The translations under genes were made by a program, and so were the position numbers. A stretch of 64,000 bases of DNA from Palsa-506 sp963786975 (lineage in GTDB: Bacteria > Actinomycetota > Actinomycetes > Streptosporangiales > Streptosporangiaceae). The stretch is from contig CAWBBE010000005.1 of the NCBI GenBank assembly GCA_963786975.1, positions 744,001-808,000 of the forward strand, written 5' to 3'. The notes beneath the pieces were generated by a model. It worked only from the letters and a program-made list of their open reading frames with translations, was not told the DNA's origin and did no database searches. Below are positions 18,201 through 27,151 of this stretch, piece by piece. Each line of letters starts with the position of its first letter. Within the stretch, counting starts at the first letter, position 1.

Positions 18201-18310
18201 GGGTGGTCGGCATCGTCAGCCACCTCGCGGACCTCAAGGACCGGGTAGCCGAGCGCCTCGAAGTCCGCCGGGCCGCCGACGGCTCATCCGCCCTGCGCGT
18301 GATCGCCTAG
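15296..18310 (+). CDS. sbcC: Exonuclease subunit SbcC (Rad50-type ATPase)
   Basis: 1004-residue SMC-like ATPase. Walker A is GPTGAGKT (residues 35-42), with a Q-loop region near LLPQGEFAKF. Long Ala/Arg/Glu-rich coiled coils flank a zinc-hook CPVC (C521 and C524). The signature motif is LSGGE (908-912) and Walker B is LDTLFIDEGFGSLD, followed by an H-loop in GIVSHLADL. It partners SbcD. Starting at the coupled ATG 15296 gives the canonical MRLHSLHLQAFGPY; longer upstream reading is only sbcD in another frame. Full length for the family. Confidence 0.97.
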   Translation: MRLHSLHLQAFGPYATAQQVDFDLLARSGLFLLEGPTGAGKTTILDAITFALYGGLSADSAGADRLHSDFAAADVEPSVTLVFSLGGTRYRITRVPEHQRLKKRGTGYTTQPSQVHLQRREDGRWISLSSNKAESGDLITEFVGLNRDQFTQVMLLPQGEFAKFLRCGDDDRRMVLSRLFGTELYDQITGELDRRRQAAAQRREQARKRIGSAVSAAAEAAGRDGEARDEVVALDGAERGVRLKEIAAELAQTAEVTGAGLAVAETATAAALRADEQAKRQAGLMTRLTQALARLGEHESTRAAHEQRAGQLALARQADPVRPLLAALADAEAAADAARDAVLGLAAGRDEDMPAGQDGAAPESIAAAAAEAAGRAGAAERAAISAQHLADAEAALPGRDAAVAALADAAGQASVRAAALAETRRERPAAIDGLERELAAARDTASQLAAARARRQVVTAQQMAAGRLTELGPLLTAAAVVLRDAVDAHQALVDAHQQRAEARLAGMAAELAAQLADGAACPVCGSAEHPAPAPAGDDPVSAEDVADAAARRDAALGARERAAADRDELAREEAALQAAAGGRAIGDLAAEADALAATITAAEAATRDAGQLAQQLADWRAEHEQAGQELLTATAEATTAAARLLAAQAERDQLGAQITAGAAGYPTVAARQRALREAAERDRCLAAALDQLAAAGSAELQARSRAEREAQANGFAALDDARPAVLDSVSLAELGDLVASWEETLIRLTADAEADDLAGLDPDQAPAAQAAARAAAGALARAGEAEREVRAAHGAATAMVTRFSQRLDEVRSAEESHDRLVERTETVIRLASLARGMDGHRRVTLTTYVLRHWFEQVVAAANVRLSVMSSGRYQLRRIDEGENKRQRAGLTLSVIDRHTGEERSPRSLSGGETFYTSLALALGLADVVRAEAGGVDLDTLFIDEGFGSLDSDTLDQVMAVIDDLRDRGRVVGIVSHLADLKDRVAERLEVRRAADGSSALRVIA

Positions 18311-18352
18311 AGTTCTGCTGTCCCTGCCACCTGCCCCGGGGGAGCCGACACG

Positions 18353-19366
18353 ATGCCAGCGGCACCAGCGCCGAAGACCGGAACGCCCGGGACCGCGGCG
18401 CCGAAGATCGAGCTGCACATTCACCTGGAAGGCGCCGTCCGGCCGAGAGCCCTGCTGGAGATCGCCGCGCGCAACGGGATCAGCCTGCCCGCGTCAACCG
18501 AGTCCGAGCTCGCAGCGCTCTACAAGTTCCGGGACTTCGCGCACTTCCTCGAGCTGTGGCTGATGACCACCCGCGTCCTGCAGACGGAGCGGGACTTCCG
18601 CCAGATCGTGGTCGACTACGCCACCGAGGCGGCATCCCACGGCGCGGTTTACCTGGAGGGGATCTTCACCCCGGCCGAGCGGGCCGGCCGCGGCGCATCC
18701 TGGGACGAGGTCTTCGCCGGGTTCTGCGACGGCGCGGCCGAGGCGCGGGAGCGGACCGGCGTCGAGGTTCGGCTGACGCCCGACATCCCGCGGAACCTCG
18801 GCCCGGAGGTCGCGGTCCAGACCGCGCGCTACGCGATCAGGTACCGCGAGCGCGGGATCGTCGGCCTCGGCCTCGGCGGCCCGGAGGACTCTTATCCGGC
18901 TGCCCCGTTCCGGCGCGCGTTCCAGCTGGCCCGGGACGGCGGCGTCGGCTCCGTGCCGCACGCCGGCGAGGTCACCGATGCCGCGTCCGTGCGCGAGGCC
19001 GTGGAGATCCTGCAGGCCGACCGGATCCGGCACGGCATCCGGTCGGCCGATGATCCCGGGCTGCTCCGCGAGCTCGCCGCCCGCGGCATCGTCTGCGACG
19101 TCTGCCCGGTCTCGAACGTCGGCACCGGCGCGGTCGGCTCGCTCGCCGAGCACCCGCTGCCGGCCATGCTCCAGGCCGGCGTGCAGTGCTCGATCAGCAC
19201 CGACGACCCGGCGATGTTCGGCACCGACCTGACCCGCGAGTACCAGGTCGCGGCCGGCCTCGGCTGCCCGCCGGCCGCCGCGTTCCAGGCCGGCCTCACC
19301 GGCGCGCTCTGCGACGAGGAAACCAGGTCCCGCCTGCGGGCTATCGCGGTGGCAGCCTTTCAGTGA
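18353..19366 (+). CDS. Adenosine deaminase-family purine/aminodeoxyfutalosine deaminase
   Basis: 337-residue amidohydrolase-fold enzyme. It shows the zinc and catalytic motifs of the family: ELHIHLEGAV (residues 20-29), HAGE, RIRHGIRS, CPVSNVGTG and STDDPAMFGTDL. It would hydrolytically deaminate adenosine, adenine or 6-aminodeoxyfutalosine; the motifs do not choose among these. The start at 18353 adds about 18 Pro/Ala/Thr-rich residues before the conserved core. It lies 42 bases after sbcC and ends at a strong hairpin. Confidence 0.9.
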   Translation: MPAAPAPKTGTPGTAAPKIELHIHLEGAVRPRALLEIAARNGISLPASTESELAALYKFRDFAHFLELWLMTTRVLQTERDFRQIVVDYATEAASHGAVYLEGIFTPAERAGRGASWDEVFAGFCDGAAEARERTGVEVRLTPDIPRNLGPEVAVQTARYAIRYRERGIVGLGLGGPEDSYPAAPFRRAFQLARDGGVGSVPHAGEVTDAASVREAVEILQADRIRHGIRSADDPGLLRELAARGIVCDVCPVSNVGTGAVGSLAEHPLPAMLQAGVQCSISTDDPAMFGTDLTREYQVAAGLGCPPAAAFQAGLTGALCDEETRSRLRAIAVAAFQ

Positions 19367-19403
19367 AGATCGTGGCGTTTCAGCGCGCGGCACTGAAGAT
19401 CGT

Positions 19404-19438
19404 GCTGCCGCCCGGGACCGTCGGTCCCGGGCGGCAGC
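19404..19438. terminator. Bidirectional terminator hairpin
   Basis: A perfect 16-bp inverted repeat (19404-19419 with 19423-19438) closed by a 3-base GTC loop. It lies between the deaminase gene (+) and the nidogen-domain gene (-), and so serves both converging transcripts. Confidence 0.85.
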
Positions 19439-19452
19439 TGGCCGCTAGCCGG

Positions 19453-21378
19453 TCAAAGGATCTCGACCAGCAGGAGGTCGTAAGGGTCGGTCGTCGGTGC
19501 GGTGTCATTTATGGTCACCGTCGTGCCGGCGCTCGGAGTGACGGCGTTCTTCGCCTGCACCCAGTAGGTGTCGCCGACGGCATCGGTGGCCTGGTGGATA
19601 AGGGTCTGGCCAGATCCCAGGGTCCGCGGAATGGACTTGAGCCAGTCGTCGCCTATCGCGAAAACCCACGAGTTAGCCTGGCTGGTCGTGAGGGTCCCCG
19701 CTGGCGCACCGTGCGCGGCGTTGGACTTGGTCACGGCGCCGATCCCGGGCGCGTTCTTGAATGCGACCACCGTGATCGTCTCATCCCAGTTCCTGATGGT
19801 CTCTATGGCGGTCACCGGGATGTTGCTCAGCACGCCGGACGCCCTGGCGGTCCACACCTCGGCGTCACCGAGCTGCGTGTTCTCCCGGCCGGCCAGCGTC
19901 CAGGTCAGTCCGCCACCCGACACGGCGGCGGTTTGCCCGCCGCTGGTGGGGGCATCCCCGGCCACGAAGGCGACGAGCAGGTCGCCGCCCGTGTTGGTGG
20001 AGACCTTCGCGGTCGCCGAGTTGTAGCTTTGCCCGCTCGACACGGTGTCGATGCTCGGGCCGCCGCTGACTGGACTTGTTACGGTCTCGACCTCGTTGCC
20101 CGTGCCCGCCGGCGCGCACGGGCTGCTTGAGCCGTTATTGGTGCTGTCCCCGCTGTAGACGACCTGCCAGTAGTAAGTTCCGGGCGCTGTCAGGCTGACT
20201 GGCTTGGATCCGGGCAGCGTTCCGGGCGTCGTGATGTCTTCCGGGCTTCCGCCGTTCACGAGGTTTGTGCAGGCTGAGTCGGAATACACGTTGTAAGTGA
20301 CCGTCCCCGTCGCCGTGGCGGCGTTTGCTCCGCTGAGGGTGGCCGCATCGGTCACGTTCGTTCCGGCGGGTACCGAGATCGACGTCCCGTTCTGCCCGCC
20401 ACCGGACAGGCTGGTCGCCAGGGAGGTCGGGGCAGTCGGCTGCCCGGCGTTGACAGTGAAGATGTAACGACCGAGCGTGGTGCTGTTCAGGTCGTTGTAG
20501 ATGAGGCCGGTTGTCGTGCTCGAGTCCAGGAATGCCTGGGGCACCCCGGAACCGGGCAGGTTATACGAATCACCGGACGTCGTGGTGCCATTCGAGTACC
20601 CGACGTATGCCGTCTGGCCGGCCGGGCCGTTCTGGCAAATGGCATCGCCGCCGCTGGCCTGGCCCGTGTCCCACTGCACCGTGTTGTAGTTGAACTCCAT
20701 GTCGAAGTCATCGCCCAGCGGTCCGGTCCCCCGGTCGGGCCGGTCGATCAGGATGAGCTGGAAGTTGGCGAGTTGCGTAGAGTTCTCATTGTAACAGCCT
20801 ACGCCGGGCCAGTTGACAACGAAGACTTTCTGGCCATTGAGGGTGCCGGTGCCGAAATTCACCAGAGCGCTGTTCGTGCCACGTGTATCCACATCGGCAA
20901 AGAATGGTGCCACGATCGGATTGGCGAACGTCGTCAGGTCGGTCGGCGTGTAATCCGGGAGTGGCGCCCCGAACGTGATGTTGCCGTTGTTGTTGACGTA
21001 GGCCGCGCTGTACTTGCTGCCGAAGAAGTTGATGTTGAAGCCGATCGGGTATGTTGTCGGGCCGGTTTCCCCGTTCGGCCCCGGGCATGCCGGGGATGCG
21101 TTGCCGGCGCCGCCGCACGGCCAGGTGCCGTCATCGTTGGCCGGGAAGGTCACCTGCTGGTAGTTGTTGATGGTGGTGGCGCTGGTTCCGGGATTCGGGC
21201 TGGTGGGAATGACCGCCGAGGCAGCAGCCAGGGCCGCTGGTGGGTTGATTACGGCGAGCGCCCCCATCCCGGCGGCCATCGAGAACATGGCTGCCAGTGC
21301 TGATAACCCCGCGCCGAGGCGCCGGAGTCGCCGGCCGCGCCGGGCTGGGGCGGTCGCGACATTCGTTCGTTTCTGCAT
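19453..21378 (-). CDS. Secreted nidogen (NIDO)-domain protein with Ig-like region
   Basis: 641 residues from ATG 21378, which follows AGGCCAGGA; six earlier residues are possible. An arginine-rich n-region and hydrophobic stretch give a signal peptide ending near AALAA. A nidogen-type domain follows (NINFFGSKYSAAYVNNNGN, then ANPIVAPFFADVDTRG, residues about 115-330). A bacterial Ig-like domain comes next (GTVTYNVYSDSAC ... YYWQVVYSGD, about 335-430). The C-terminal beta-rich domain (residues 445-641) has no sorting signal or membrane anchor. NIDO domains occur in extracellular adhesion proteins. It is isolated between the terminator and the Wadjet operon. Confidence 0.85.
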   Translation of the reverse strand: MQKRTNVATAPARRGRRLRRLGAGLSALAAMFSMAAGMGALAVINPPAALAAASAVIPTSPNPGTSATTINNYQQVTFPANDDGTWPCGGAGNASPACPGPNGETGPTTYPIGFNINFFGSKYSAAYVNNNGNITFGAPLPDYTPTDLTTFANPIVAPFFADVDTRGTNSALVNFGTGTLNGQKVFVVNWPGVGCYNENSTQLANFQLILIDRPDRGTGPLGDDFDMEFNYNTVQWDTGQASGGDAICQNGPAGQTAYVGYSNGTTTSGDSYNLPGSGVPQAFLDSSTTTGLIYNDLNSTTLGRYIFTVNAGQPTAPTSLATSLSGGGQNGTSISVPAGTNVTDAATLSGANAATATGTVTYNVYSDSACTNLVNGGSPEDITTPGTLPGSKPVSLTAPGTYYWQVVYSGDSTNNGSSSPCAPAGTGNEVETVTSPVSGGPSIDTVSSGQSYNSATAKVSTNTGGDLLVAFVAGDAPTSGGQTAAVSGGGLTWTLAGRENTQLGDAEVWTARASGVLSNIPVTAIETIRNWDETITVVAFKNAPGIGAVTKSNAAHGAPAGTLTTSQANSWVFAIGDDWLKSIPRTLGSGQTLIHQATDAVGDTYWVQAKNAVTPSAGTTVTINDTAPTTDPYDLLLVEIL

Positions 21379-21636
21379 ATTCCTGGCCTCTCGCACTTAA
21401 CGGATAGGACGAGGTGGCCTCGTTGTGCCAAGAATCGTGATCGGCCGAACGCATCGGAAAAGCGACGGTCATCAAGAAATTGCGGCAATTGCCCCCATCT
21501 CGCTTCTTAGCGCTGAGCGAGAGCCCCTCGGTGCCTTTTTATAGCTGCGATCGTCAGGCGGGTCAACCGAAGTTACCAGAACAACATGCATTAACGGCTC
21601 AAGATACTGCCGGGGTGAAATAACCGGTCTTAGGAC

Positions 21637-21655
21637 GCACCGGGCACGCCGGTGC
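21637..21655. terminator. Possible hairpin at the end of the jet operon
   Basis: Perfect 7-bp stem GCACCGG/CCGGTGC with a 5-base loop, located just beyond the jetD stop codon. It is followed by TTTT only on the + strand side, so its role as terminator of the minus-strand operon is tentative. Confidence 0.35.
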
Positions 21656-21657
21656 TT

Positions 21658-22965
21658 TTACTGCTGATTAGTGCTGCGGATCTGTCCGGTCGGCGCGGAC
21701 CGAACCGCACCGCTGTTGTATCCGCTGTCGGTTGCGCAGGCCGGCAGCGGGCCGCCGGGCTCGGCCGGCTGGCAGCGCAGTGCCTGCGCAAGCGCGGAGA
21801 AGCGGATTCGCTCCTGTTCCAGGCGGATGGACGGCCCTAGGGTGCCGTCGGCGAGGTCCCGGTACAGGCTGGCCTCGTCCGGTTCCAGCAGGCCGAGCGG
21901 CGCGTCGAGCGGGCTTGGCTCGGTGACCCACTGGCTCCGGTGGGCGAGCAGCGTGCCGCGGTCCATCAGCATGGATTTGGCGTGCGGGAACGTCTGCCGG
22001 AGCCGGTTCAGGATCGCGAACCCGTGCGTGTCGATGTCGCCCCAGTAGATCAGGCGGAGGCCAGCCAGCCAGCCGAGGCGCTCCAGGGCCGACACCGCGT
22101 ACCCGCCGCCGAAGATCACCATGGCGTTCGCGGTAACCGGGAACGCCAGGTACGTGATCTCGTTCTCGGCCACGTAAGCGGTCCGGATCCCGGCCGGCCG
22201 GGTGCCGAACTCGTCCGCGCGGACGGCCATCTCGCTGAACGGGGCGGGCGCCAGGTCCGGGCCGGCGCCGCCGGCCAGCCGGAAGCGGACGTAATCGGGC
22301 TTCTTGCGGAACCCGTACCGGCCGGCGAAGTCCGTGCGCGGCGCGCCGGAATCGATCCGGCCCGGGTCGAGGTGCAGGTCCAGCAGGTCAGCCAGCACGC
22401 CCCGGTGCCGCTCGATGAACTTCGTGTCGGAGCCGGGCACGTCGATCTCGCGCAGGTACATGTCCCGCCGCTGGCAGTCGGCTATCCAGCGGACAGTGCC
22501 GGTAAGCTCCGCCCAGCACCCGGCTAGTGCCAGCACCCGCATCGGGTGCGCCGTCATCCACGGGACCAGCCGGGGGCAGCTGGCCCTGGTCGCGTCCGCC
22601 AGCCCGGCGAACCTGCGCACGTCCCCGCCGACCCCGAGCAGCGCCCAGAGCTGGCCGAAGCTGTCGATCCAGGCCCGGCACGGGATCCGGTTCGACCCGA
22701 TCGCCCGGCCGCCGACCTTCTTGTACTCCAGCCGCAGCAGCTGCGGATCCGCCTGCTCCCACCGGGCGGCCCAGTCCCGCACCTCGGCGAAGCGCTCGGC
22801 AAGCTGGCCCGCTGACGGGCCGCGCAGCGGAATGCCCAGCGGCTGCCAGTCCTGCCCGCTGGCGAACGCGCTGAGCAGCAGGCCGGCCTGCCAGCGCCGG
22901 CGCAGCAGCCCGAGCACGTCGGCCGGGCTGGTCCACGCCCGCGGGCCCGCCGCGGCGGCCGGCAC
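21658..22965 (-). CDS. jetD: Wadjet anti-plasmid protein JetD (DUF3322/DUF2220, toprim nuclease)
   Basis: 435 residues matching the JetD architecture. The N-terminal DUF3322 arm domain includes LLRRRWQAGLLLSAF and LEYKKVGGRAIGSNRIPCR. The C-terminal toprim-like nuclease (DUF2220) includes VAENEITYLAFP, VIFGGGYAV, LIYWGDIDTHGFAILNRLR and the FPHAKSMLMD segment; the Glu and Asp-x-Asp residues are the expected metal ligands. JetD is the endonuclease that cleaves closed circular plasmid DNA sensed by the JetABC condensin-like motor. The GTG start at 22965 is one base after the jetC stop. It is the last gene of the operon. Confidence 0.93.
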   Translation of the reverse strand: MPAAAAGPRAWTSPADVLGLLRRRWQAGLLLSAFASGQDWQPLGIPLRGPSAGQLAERFAEVRDWAARWEQADPQLLRLEYKKVGGRAIGSNRIPCRAWIDSFGQLWALLGVGGDVRRFAGLADATRASCPRLVPWMTAHPMRVLALAGCWAELTGTVRWIADCQRRDMYLREIDVPGSDTKFIERHRGVLADLLDLHLDPGRIDSGAPRTDFAGRYGFRKKPDYVRFRLAGGAGPDLAPAPFSEMAVRADEFGTRPAGIRTAYVAENEITYLAFPVTANAMVIFGGGYAVSALERLGWLAGLRLIYWGDIDTHGFAILNRLRQTFPHAKSMLMDRGTLLAHRSQWVTEPSPLDAPLGLLEPDEASLYRDLADGTLGPSIRLEQERIRFSALAQALRCQPAEPGGPLPACATDSGYNSGAVRSAPTGQIRSTNQQ

Positions 22966-22966
22966 C

Positions 22967-24694
22967 TCAGCTCCCGGCGGCGGACGCGGCGGGCACGGCC
23001 GGCCCGGCCGGCGCGGCGGACGAAGTGGGCGCGGCGGCCGCGGCGGGCGCCGTCACCTGCTGGGACAGCAGGTGCGCGAGCTGGCGGGACCGGTACTCCT
23101 CGATGGTCAGCGTCTGCAGCCGCGAGTTGTTGTGCTCGGGGTTGTCGACGAACCCCACCGCGGACACGTACGGCTCGATCACGTGGATCTTCTGCAGCGG
23201 CGTGACGATCAGCAGCTGCAGGCCGAGGCGCCGGAACAGCTCGAGGGCGAAGCGGGTGGACTCGTCCGACCCCCGCCCGAAGGCCTCGTCGATGACGACG
23301 AACCTGAACGTCTTGGATCGCGTCGCGCCCCATTCCAGCTTGAACTGGTAGGCCAGCGACGCGGCCAGGATCGTGTAGGCGAGCTTCTCCTTCTGCCCGC
23401 CGGACTTGCCGCCCGAATCGGTGTAGTTCTCGTACTCGGTGTCATCCTCGCGCCAGCGCTCCGACGCGGAGAAGATGTACCAGTTGCGCACGTCGGTGAC
23501 CCGCTTGGTCCACGCGGCGTCCGCCTCAGCCTGGCCCTCGCGTCCCCTGAACCGCTCGATAATCCGGCTGACCTGGAGGAACTTCTGCTCGGAGTACTGG
23601 TCCGAGCCGTCGCCGGAGATCGAGTCGTCGGTGCAGGCGCGCAGCTCGGCGGCGAAGTCGCGGATCTCGACGTTGGGCGTCCGCTGCGCCTCCAGCCGGA
23701 TGTACCGGCCCGGGTTGTAGTCCACGCCCACCAGCGACTCGTTGATGGTGGCGACCCGCTCCCTGATCAGCTGGCCCTGCTTGTTGAGCTGGGAGTGGAA
23801 ACCGGCGATGTCGCGGATCGTGTTGGTGTTCAGGTAGGTCTTGAACTGTGCCTGGAACCGGGGCAGGTCGTCATCGACCAGGCGCCGGTGCAGCTCGCGG
23901 TACCCACCGGCGGACAGCACCGAGTCGTCGAAGTCGGCCGTCTCCAGCGGGTACTGCTGGCGGAAATCGCCCATCCTGGACACGATCTTGTTGCCGAGGG
24001 TGTTGCGCCGGCCGGTCCGGCCGTCTATCAGTGAGGTCAGGGCGCCGTAGGCGGTCCGGTCCGCCAGGTCGCAGTCGGCCGGGACGGCCAGCCGGAGGCC
24101 GTCCAGCGGCCGGGCGGTCATCCGCTCGGCCAGGGCGGCGAAGTGCGCCCGGGCCGGCCCGCAGGCGGTCTCCGCGAGCACGTTGCTGGCCTCGTCGAGG
24201 CTGCGCCGGGCGGTGTCGATCTCGTTGCCCAGGCTGCCGATCTTGCTGTTGGCCGCTCCCTGCTCGGCCTCGGCCGCGGTGATGTCCTGCTTGACCGTCT
24301 CCAGCAGCCGGGTGAGCCGTTCCAGCTCCCCGGAGGCCCCTTCCAGTCGGCGTTTCTCGGCTTCGAGGTCCTCGATCCGGCTGACCACCGCCGGCCAGTC
24401 GATCTCGGCGTACTCGCGGGTCTCGCTGAGCCCGGCGAGCACCTGGCCCCGCCCGATGGCCTTTTCCAGGTCAGCCCTGAGGCTCCGCTGCGTGGCCGCG
24501 AGCTTGTTCTGCTGGTCCGCCATCCTGGCGGCCTGCCGGAGCAGCGCGTCGATCTTCTGCTCGTTGGTCCAGCCGAGAATGTAGGAGCTCCGGTCATCGA
24601 TCCGGGTGCGGTCGTCCTTCTCGTGCCGCCCGCCGGACCCCTTGATCTGCCCGGCCTTCGTGATCGCCCGCGGCGCGCGGCGGAACTCGGTCAT
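22967..24694 (-). CDS. jetC: Wadjet SMC-like ATPase JetC, C-terminal part (after a frameshift)
   Basis: Carries the second half of the JetC coiled coil and the C-terminal ATPase lobe. Visible are the signature region SGGKSGGQKEKLAYTILAAS, Walker B FRFVVIDEAFGRGSDE and the H-loop region LIVTPLQKIHVIEPY. The frame is open upstream of ATG 24694 to about 24840 (ADGRLLVAKLEIKDTG), so this is a continuation of the gene listed next, not an independent one. A run of GGG at 24839-24841 (+ strand) appears to hold one base too many. The short Ala/Pro tail at the C-terminus is dispensable-looking. The stop precedes the jetD start by one base. Confidence 0.88.
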   Translation of the reverse strand: MTEFRRAPRAITKAGQIKGSGGRHEKDDRTRIDDRSSYILGWTNEQKIDALLRQAARMADQQNKLAATQRSLRADLEKAIGRGQVLAGLSETREYAEIDWPAVVSRIEDLEAEKRRLEGASGELERLTRLLETVKQDITAAEAEQGAANSKIGSLGNEIDTARRSLDEASNVLAETACGPARAHFAALAERMTARPLDGLRLAVPADCDLADRTAYGALTSLIDGRTGRRNTLGNKIVSRMGDFRQQYPLETADFDDSVLSAGGYRELHRRLVDDDLPRFQAQFKTYLNTNTIRDIAGFHSQLNKQGQLIRERVATINESLVGVDYNPGRYIRLEAQRTPNVEIRDFAAELRACTDDSISGDGSDQYSEQKFLQVSRIIERFRGREGQAEADAAWTKRVTDVRNWYIFSASERWREDDTEYENYTDSGGKSGGQKEKLAYTILAASLAYQFKLEWGATRSKTFRFVVIDEAFGRGSDESTRFALELFRRLGLQLLIVTPLQKIHVIEPYVSAVGFVDNPEHNNSRLQTLTIEEYRSRQLAHLLSQQVTAPAAAAAPTSSAAPAGPAVPAASAAGS

Positions 24695-26471
24695 GTTCTC
24701 GACGCACTCGAAGCCGGCCCGGATGGACAGCTCGCGCTCCAGCCAGGGGTAGAACCCGGTGTCCTTGATCTCCAGCTTGGCGACCAGCAGCCTGCCGTCG
24801 GCGCCGGTCCCGGGCCGGCCCGCCCCGGGCAGGCCGCTGGGCGGCCGGCGCTGGCACCCGGTAGTAGACCAGCCTGGCGCCGAGATGATGGTCGTTGATC
24901 CAGTCCGACACCGCCGGGTAATGCTGGTCGGGCACCAGCAGGGAGAGCGCGAAGCTGTGCAGCAGGCGCTCAGCCGCGCCTTCCCAGGCGGACTCCTCCG
25001 GGCGGACCTGGATCAGCTCGCCCGCGAACGGCAGCTCAGGCTCGGCCAGCTGCAGCTCCCGGCAGAGCAGCTGCCGCAGGTCCAGGCTCCGCTTCGGGAT
25101 GCTGCTGGTCCGGGACCGGAGGCTGATCAGCTCCGCGTTCAGCTCCGCGGCCTGACCCTGCGCGACCTTGGCCTCGACGGCGGCCTCGGTGAGCCGGTTC
25201 TGGTAGTCGGCCCGGCGCTGGCTGCCCGCCGCGGCCGCCTCGACGATCTCACGCCGCCGGGCGCTGAACTGGCTGGCGGTCTCGACCGGCTCCATCCCCG
25301 CCTCGGCGAGCAGCTCGCCGAAGCGCTCGGCCTTGCGCATCCGGTCCTCGCCGGTCCGGGTGTCCTCGGCCAGCCGCCGCTCGATCTCGTTAAGGCGGTC
25401 ACCGCCATGGCCGGCCCGTTCCAGATTCAGGCTGGTTTCCTTCTTGCGCAACTCCGCCAGCAGAACCTTCAGCTGCGCCAGTTCCTGGGCACCGGCGGCC
25501 GTGGCCTCTTCCAGGCCGGATATCTGCCGGCCGAGCAGCCCGGACTTGCGGTCGGCGAAGTAGTACCGCAGTGCCGCACGCTGGTCGGTCAGCGCCTGGA
25601 TGTCGGCTCCGAGGCTGTCGTAGCTGTCGCAATCGGCGAGCAGCGGCGCGAGCGCGGCCAGCTGCTCCTGGGCCCGCCGGACCGCCTCGTGCGCCCTGGT
25701 CAGGTCCTCGAAATGCGCCACCAGGCGGTCAGTCCAGGACGCGGCGTCGAAGGGCTCCAGCATGTGGCTGCGGACGAAGTCGTTGAGGTTGCCCACCGAC
25801 TTCATCGACACCGTCTGGTGGAAAAGCTCCATGGCCTGCTCGGACTCGATGCCCAGCCGGCGCCGGAAGTCCTTGCCGTAATCCGGGAAATGGTCGTGGG
25901 TGCGCGCGCCGGCCGCGCGCAGCTTCTTCTTCAGCGCAGGGATGTCGGTGCCGAAATCGGTGAAGTCACCGATGACCGACATCCCGCGGTCGGCGGTGAC
26001 GAAAAACCGGTCCGGCTGGCCCTGGTTGCCGTCCCGGGTCCAGAAGACCTGGGCGATCGTGACGCAGGCGTCGTAGCCGCGGTTGGTGAAGACGCCCAGG
26101 ATCACCGAGTAGGCGCCGGCGTCCCGCAGTGCCACCGGGCGGGAGGTGCCGGTGATCTCGCTCCGCTCGGACTTGTAATAGCCGAGGACGTACGAGCGCA
26201 GGTTCCGCTCCCGGGTCTCCGCCCCGGCCGCCTTGTTGTAGGAGATCCGGTTGGCCGGCAGCAGCAGCGTAGTGATGGCGTCCACGATGGTGGACTTGCC
26301 GGAGCCGATGTCGCCGGTCAGCAGCCCGTTGCGGCCGTCCGCGCGGAACGTCCAGACCCGCTCGTTGAACGTCCCCCAGTTGAAGAGCTCAAGCCGGTCC
26401 AGCCGGAAGCCGCTGAGCGGGTCGCCGCCGAAGTCCTGCATCTCGACCGCGCTGAACAGTCCTGCGGTCAA
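24594..26471 (-). CDS. jetC: Wadjet SMC-like ATPase JetC, N-terminal part (before a frameshift)
   Basis: Start TTG at 26471, placed 6 bases after GGAGGA and overlapping the jetB stop (TTGA). Contains the N-terminal ATPase lobe (RLDRLELFNWGTFNERVW, Walker A TGDIGSGKST, then IVDAITTLLLPANRISYNKA) and coiled coil as far as WINDHHLGARLVYYRVPA. After about 24840 the frame becomes Arg/Gly-rich nonsense until its stop at 24594. JetC is the motor subunit that extrudes plasmid DNA with JetA (kleisin) and JetB (kite). Unless the indel is a sequence error or is bypassed, no full JetC is made and the system is inactive. Confidence 0.88.
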   Translation of the reverse strand: MTAGLFSAVEMQDFGGDPLSGFRLDRLELFNWGTFNERVWTFRADGRNGLLTGDIGSGKSTIVDAITTLLLPANRISYNKAAGAETRERNLRSYVLGYYKSERSEITGTSRPVALRDAGAYSVILGVFTNRGYDACVTIAQVFWTRDGNQGQPDRFFVTADRGMSVIGDFTDFGTDIPALKKKLRAAGARTHDHFPDYGKDFRRRLGIESEQAMELFHQTVSMKSVGNLNDFVRSHMLEPFDAASWTDRLVAHFEDLTRAHEAVRRAQEQLAALAPLLADCDSYDSLGADIQALTDQRAALRYYFADRKSGLLGRQISGLEEATAAGAQELAQLKVLLAELRKKETSLNLERAGHGGDRLNEIERRLAEDTRTGEDRMRKAERFGELLAEAGMEPVETASQFSARRREIVEAAAAGSQRRADYQNRLTEAAVEAKVAQGQAAELNAELISLRSRTSSIPKRSLDLRQLLCRELQLAEPELPFAGELIQVRPEESAWEGAAERLLHSFALSLLVPDQHYPAVSDWINDHHLGARLVYYRVPAPAAQRPARGGPARDRRRRQAAGRQAGDQGHRVLPLAGARAVHPGRLRVRREHDRVPPRAAGDHEGRADQGVRRAAREGRPHPDR

Positions 26472-27151
26472 CGCGCTTCCTCCGTCCGCGCGGCCGCGCC
26501 CGGCGGCGCCTCGGTGCCGTCCGGGCCGGTGCCGTCCGGGGCGTCGCCGGTCAGCGCGGCCGCGTACCGGGCCAGCTGCCCGTCGAAGTCGGCCAGCCAC
26601 TGGCCGTCGACGAACGCCTTCAGGATCCGGCGTACCTCGAACAGCGACGCGGAGTCCTTCACCCGGCGCAGGAAGCCCAGCTCGATCACCTTGCCGAGGT
26701 AGGCGTCGATCTGATCCACCATCCGGGCTTCGTTGCTGGTGGCAGGCATGAACAGGCGGACCATGTCGACTATCTGCTCCCTGGTCAGCATCAGCCGGGT
26801 ATCGCTGTTGCTGGCGTCGAACTCGGCCAGCTTCTTGCGCAGCAGCGCAAGCAGCAGGCTCACGTGGAACGACAGCGAGCGGCGCGCGATCAGCCGCGGC
26901 GAAGCCGGCCGGTCCGGGTCCGCGTCCGGCACCTCGGGCTTGGAGCGCAGGAACGCGTACCCTTCCGCCTCGTCCACGACCACCGTCAGGCCGATCACGG
27001 CGACGTAGTCGCCGGCCTGCGCCTGCAGCTGGAGCAGGTGGCGCCATGCCTTCTCGTGCGTGTCGCGGTAGATGACGCCCTTCATCAGCTGGGTGACGAC
27101 CAGCGGCAGGTCCAGCTCGGCCGTGGCCACGGTGGCCGGTCCTAGGCTCAT
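26468..27151 (-). CDS. jetB: Wadjet kite-like protein JetB (DUF4194)
   Basis: 227 residues of the DUF4194 family: LPLVVTQLMKGVIYRDTHEK, the strand pair YVAVIGLTVVVDEAEGYAFL, RLIARRSLSFHVSLLLALLR and a winged-helix-like end (LGFLRRVKDSASLFEVRRIL). JetB is the MukE/kite counterpart that binds the kleisin JetA. Its ATG overlaps the jetA stop (ATGA), and its own stop overlaps the jetC start. The C-terminal 35 residues are Pro/Gly/Ala-rich and outside the family core. Confidence 0.92.
   Translation of the reverse strand: MSLGPATVATAELDLPLVVTQLMKGVIYRDTHEKAWRHLLQLQAQAGDYVAVIGLTVVVDEAEGYAFLRSKPEVPDADPDRPASPRLIARRSLSFHVSLLLALLRKKLAEFDASNSDTRLMLTREQIVDMVRLFMPATSNEARMVDQIDAYLGKVIELGFLRRVKDSASLFEVRRILKAFVDGQWLADFDGQLARYAAALTGDAPDGTGPDGTEAPPGAAARTEEAR

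Noticed and set aside
22304..26702. Long plus-strand frames opposite jetC and jetD
   Set aside because: All are shadows of the Wadjet genes in other frames, rich in Arg, Pro and Gly and without motifs.
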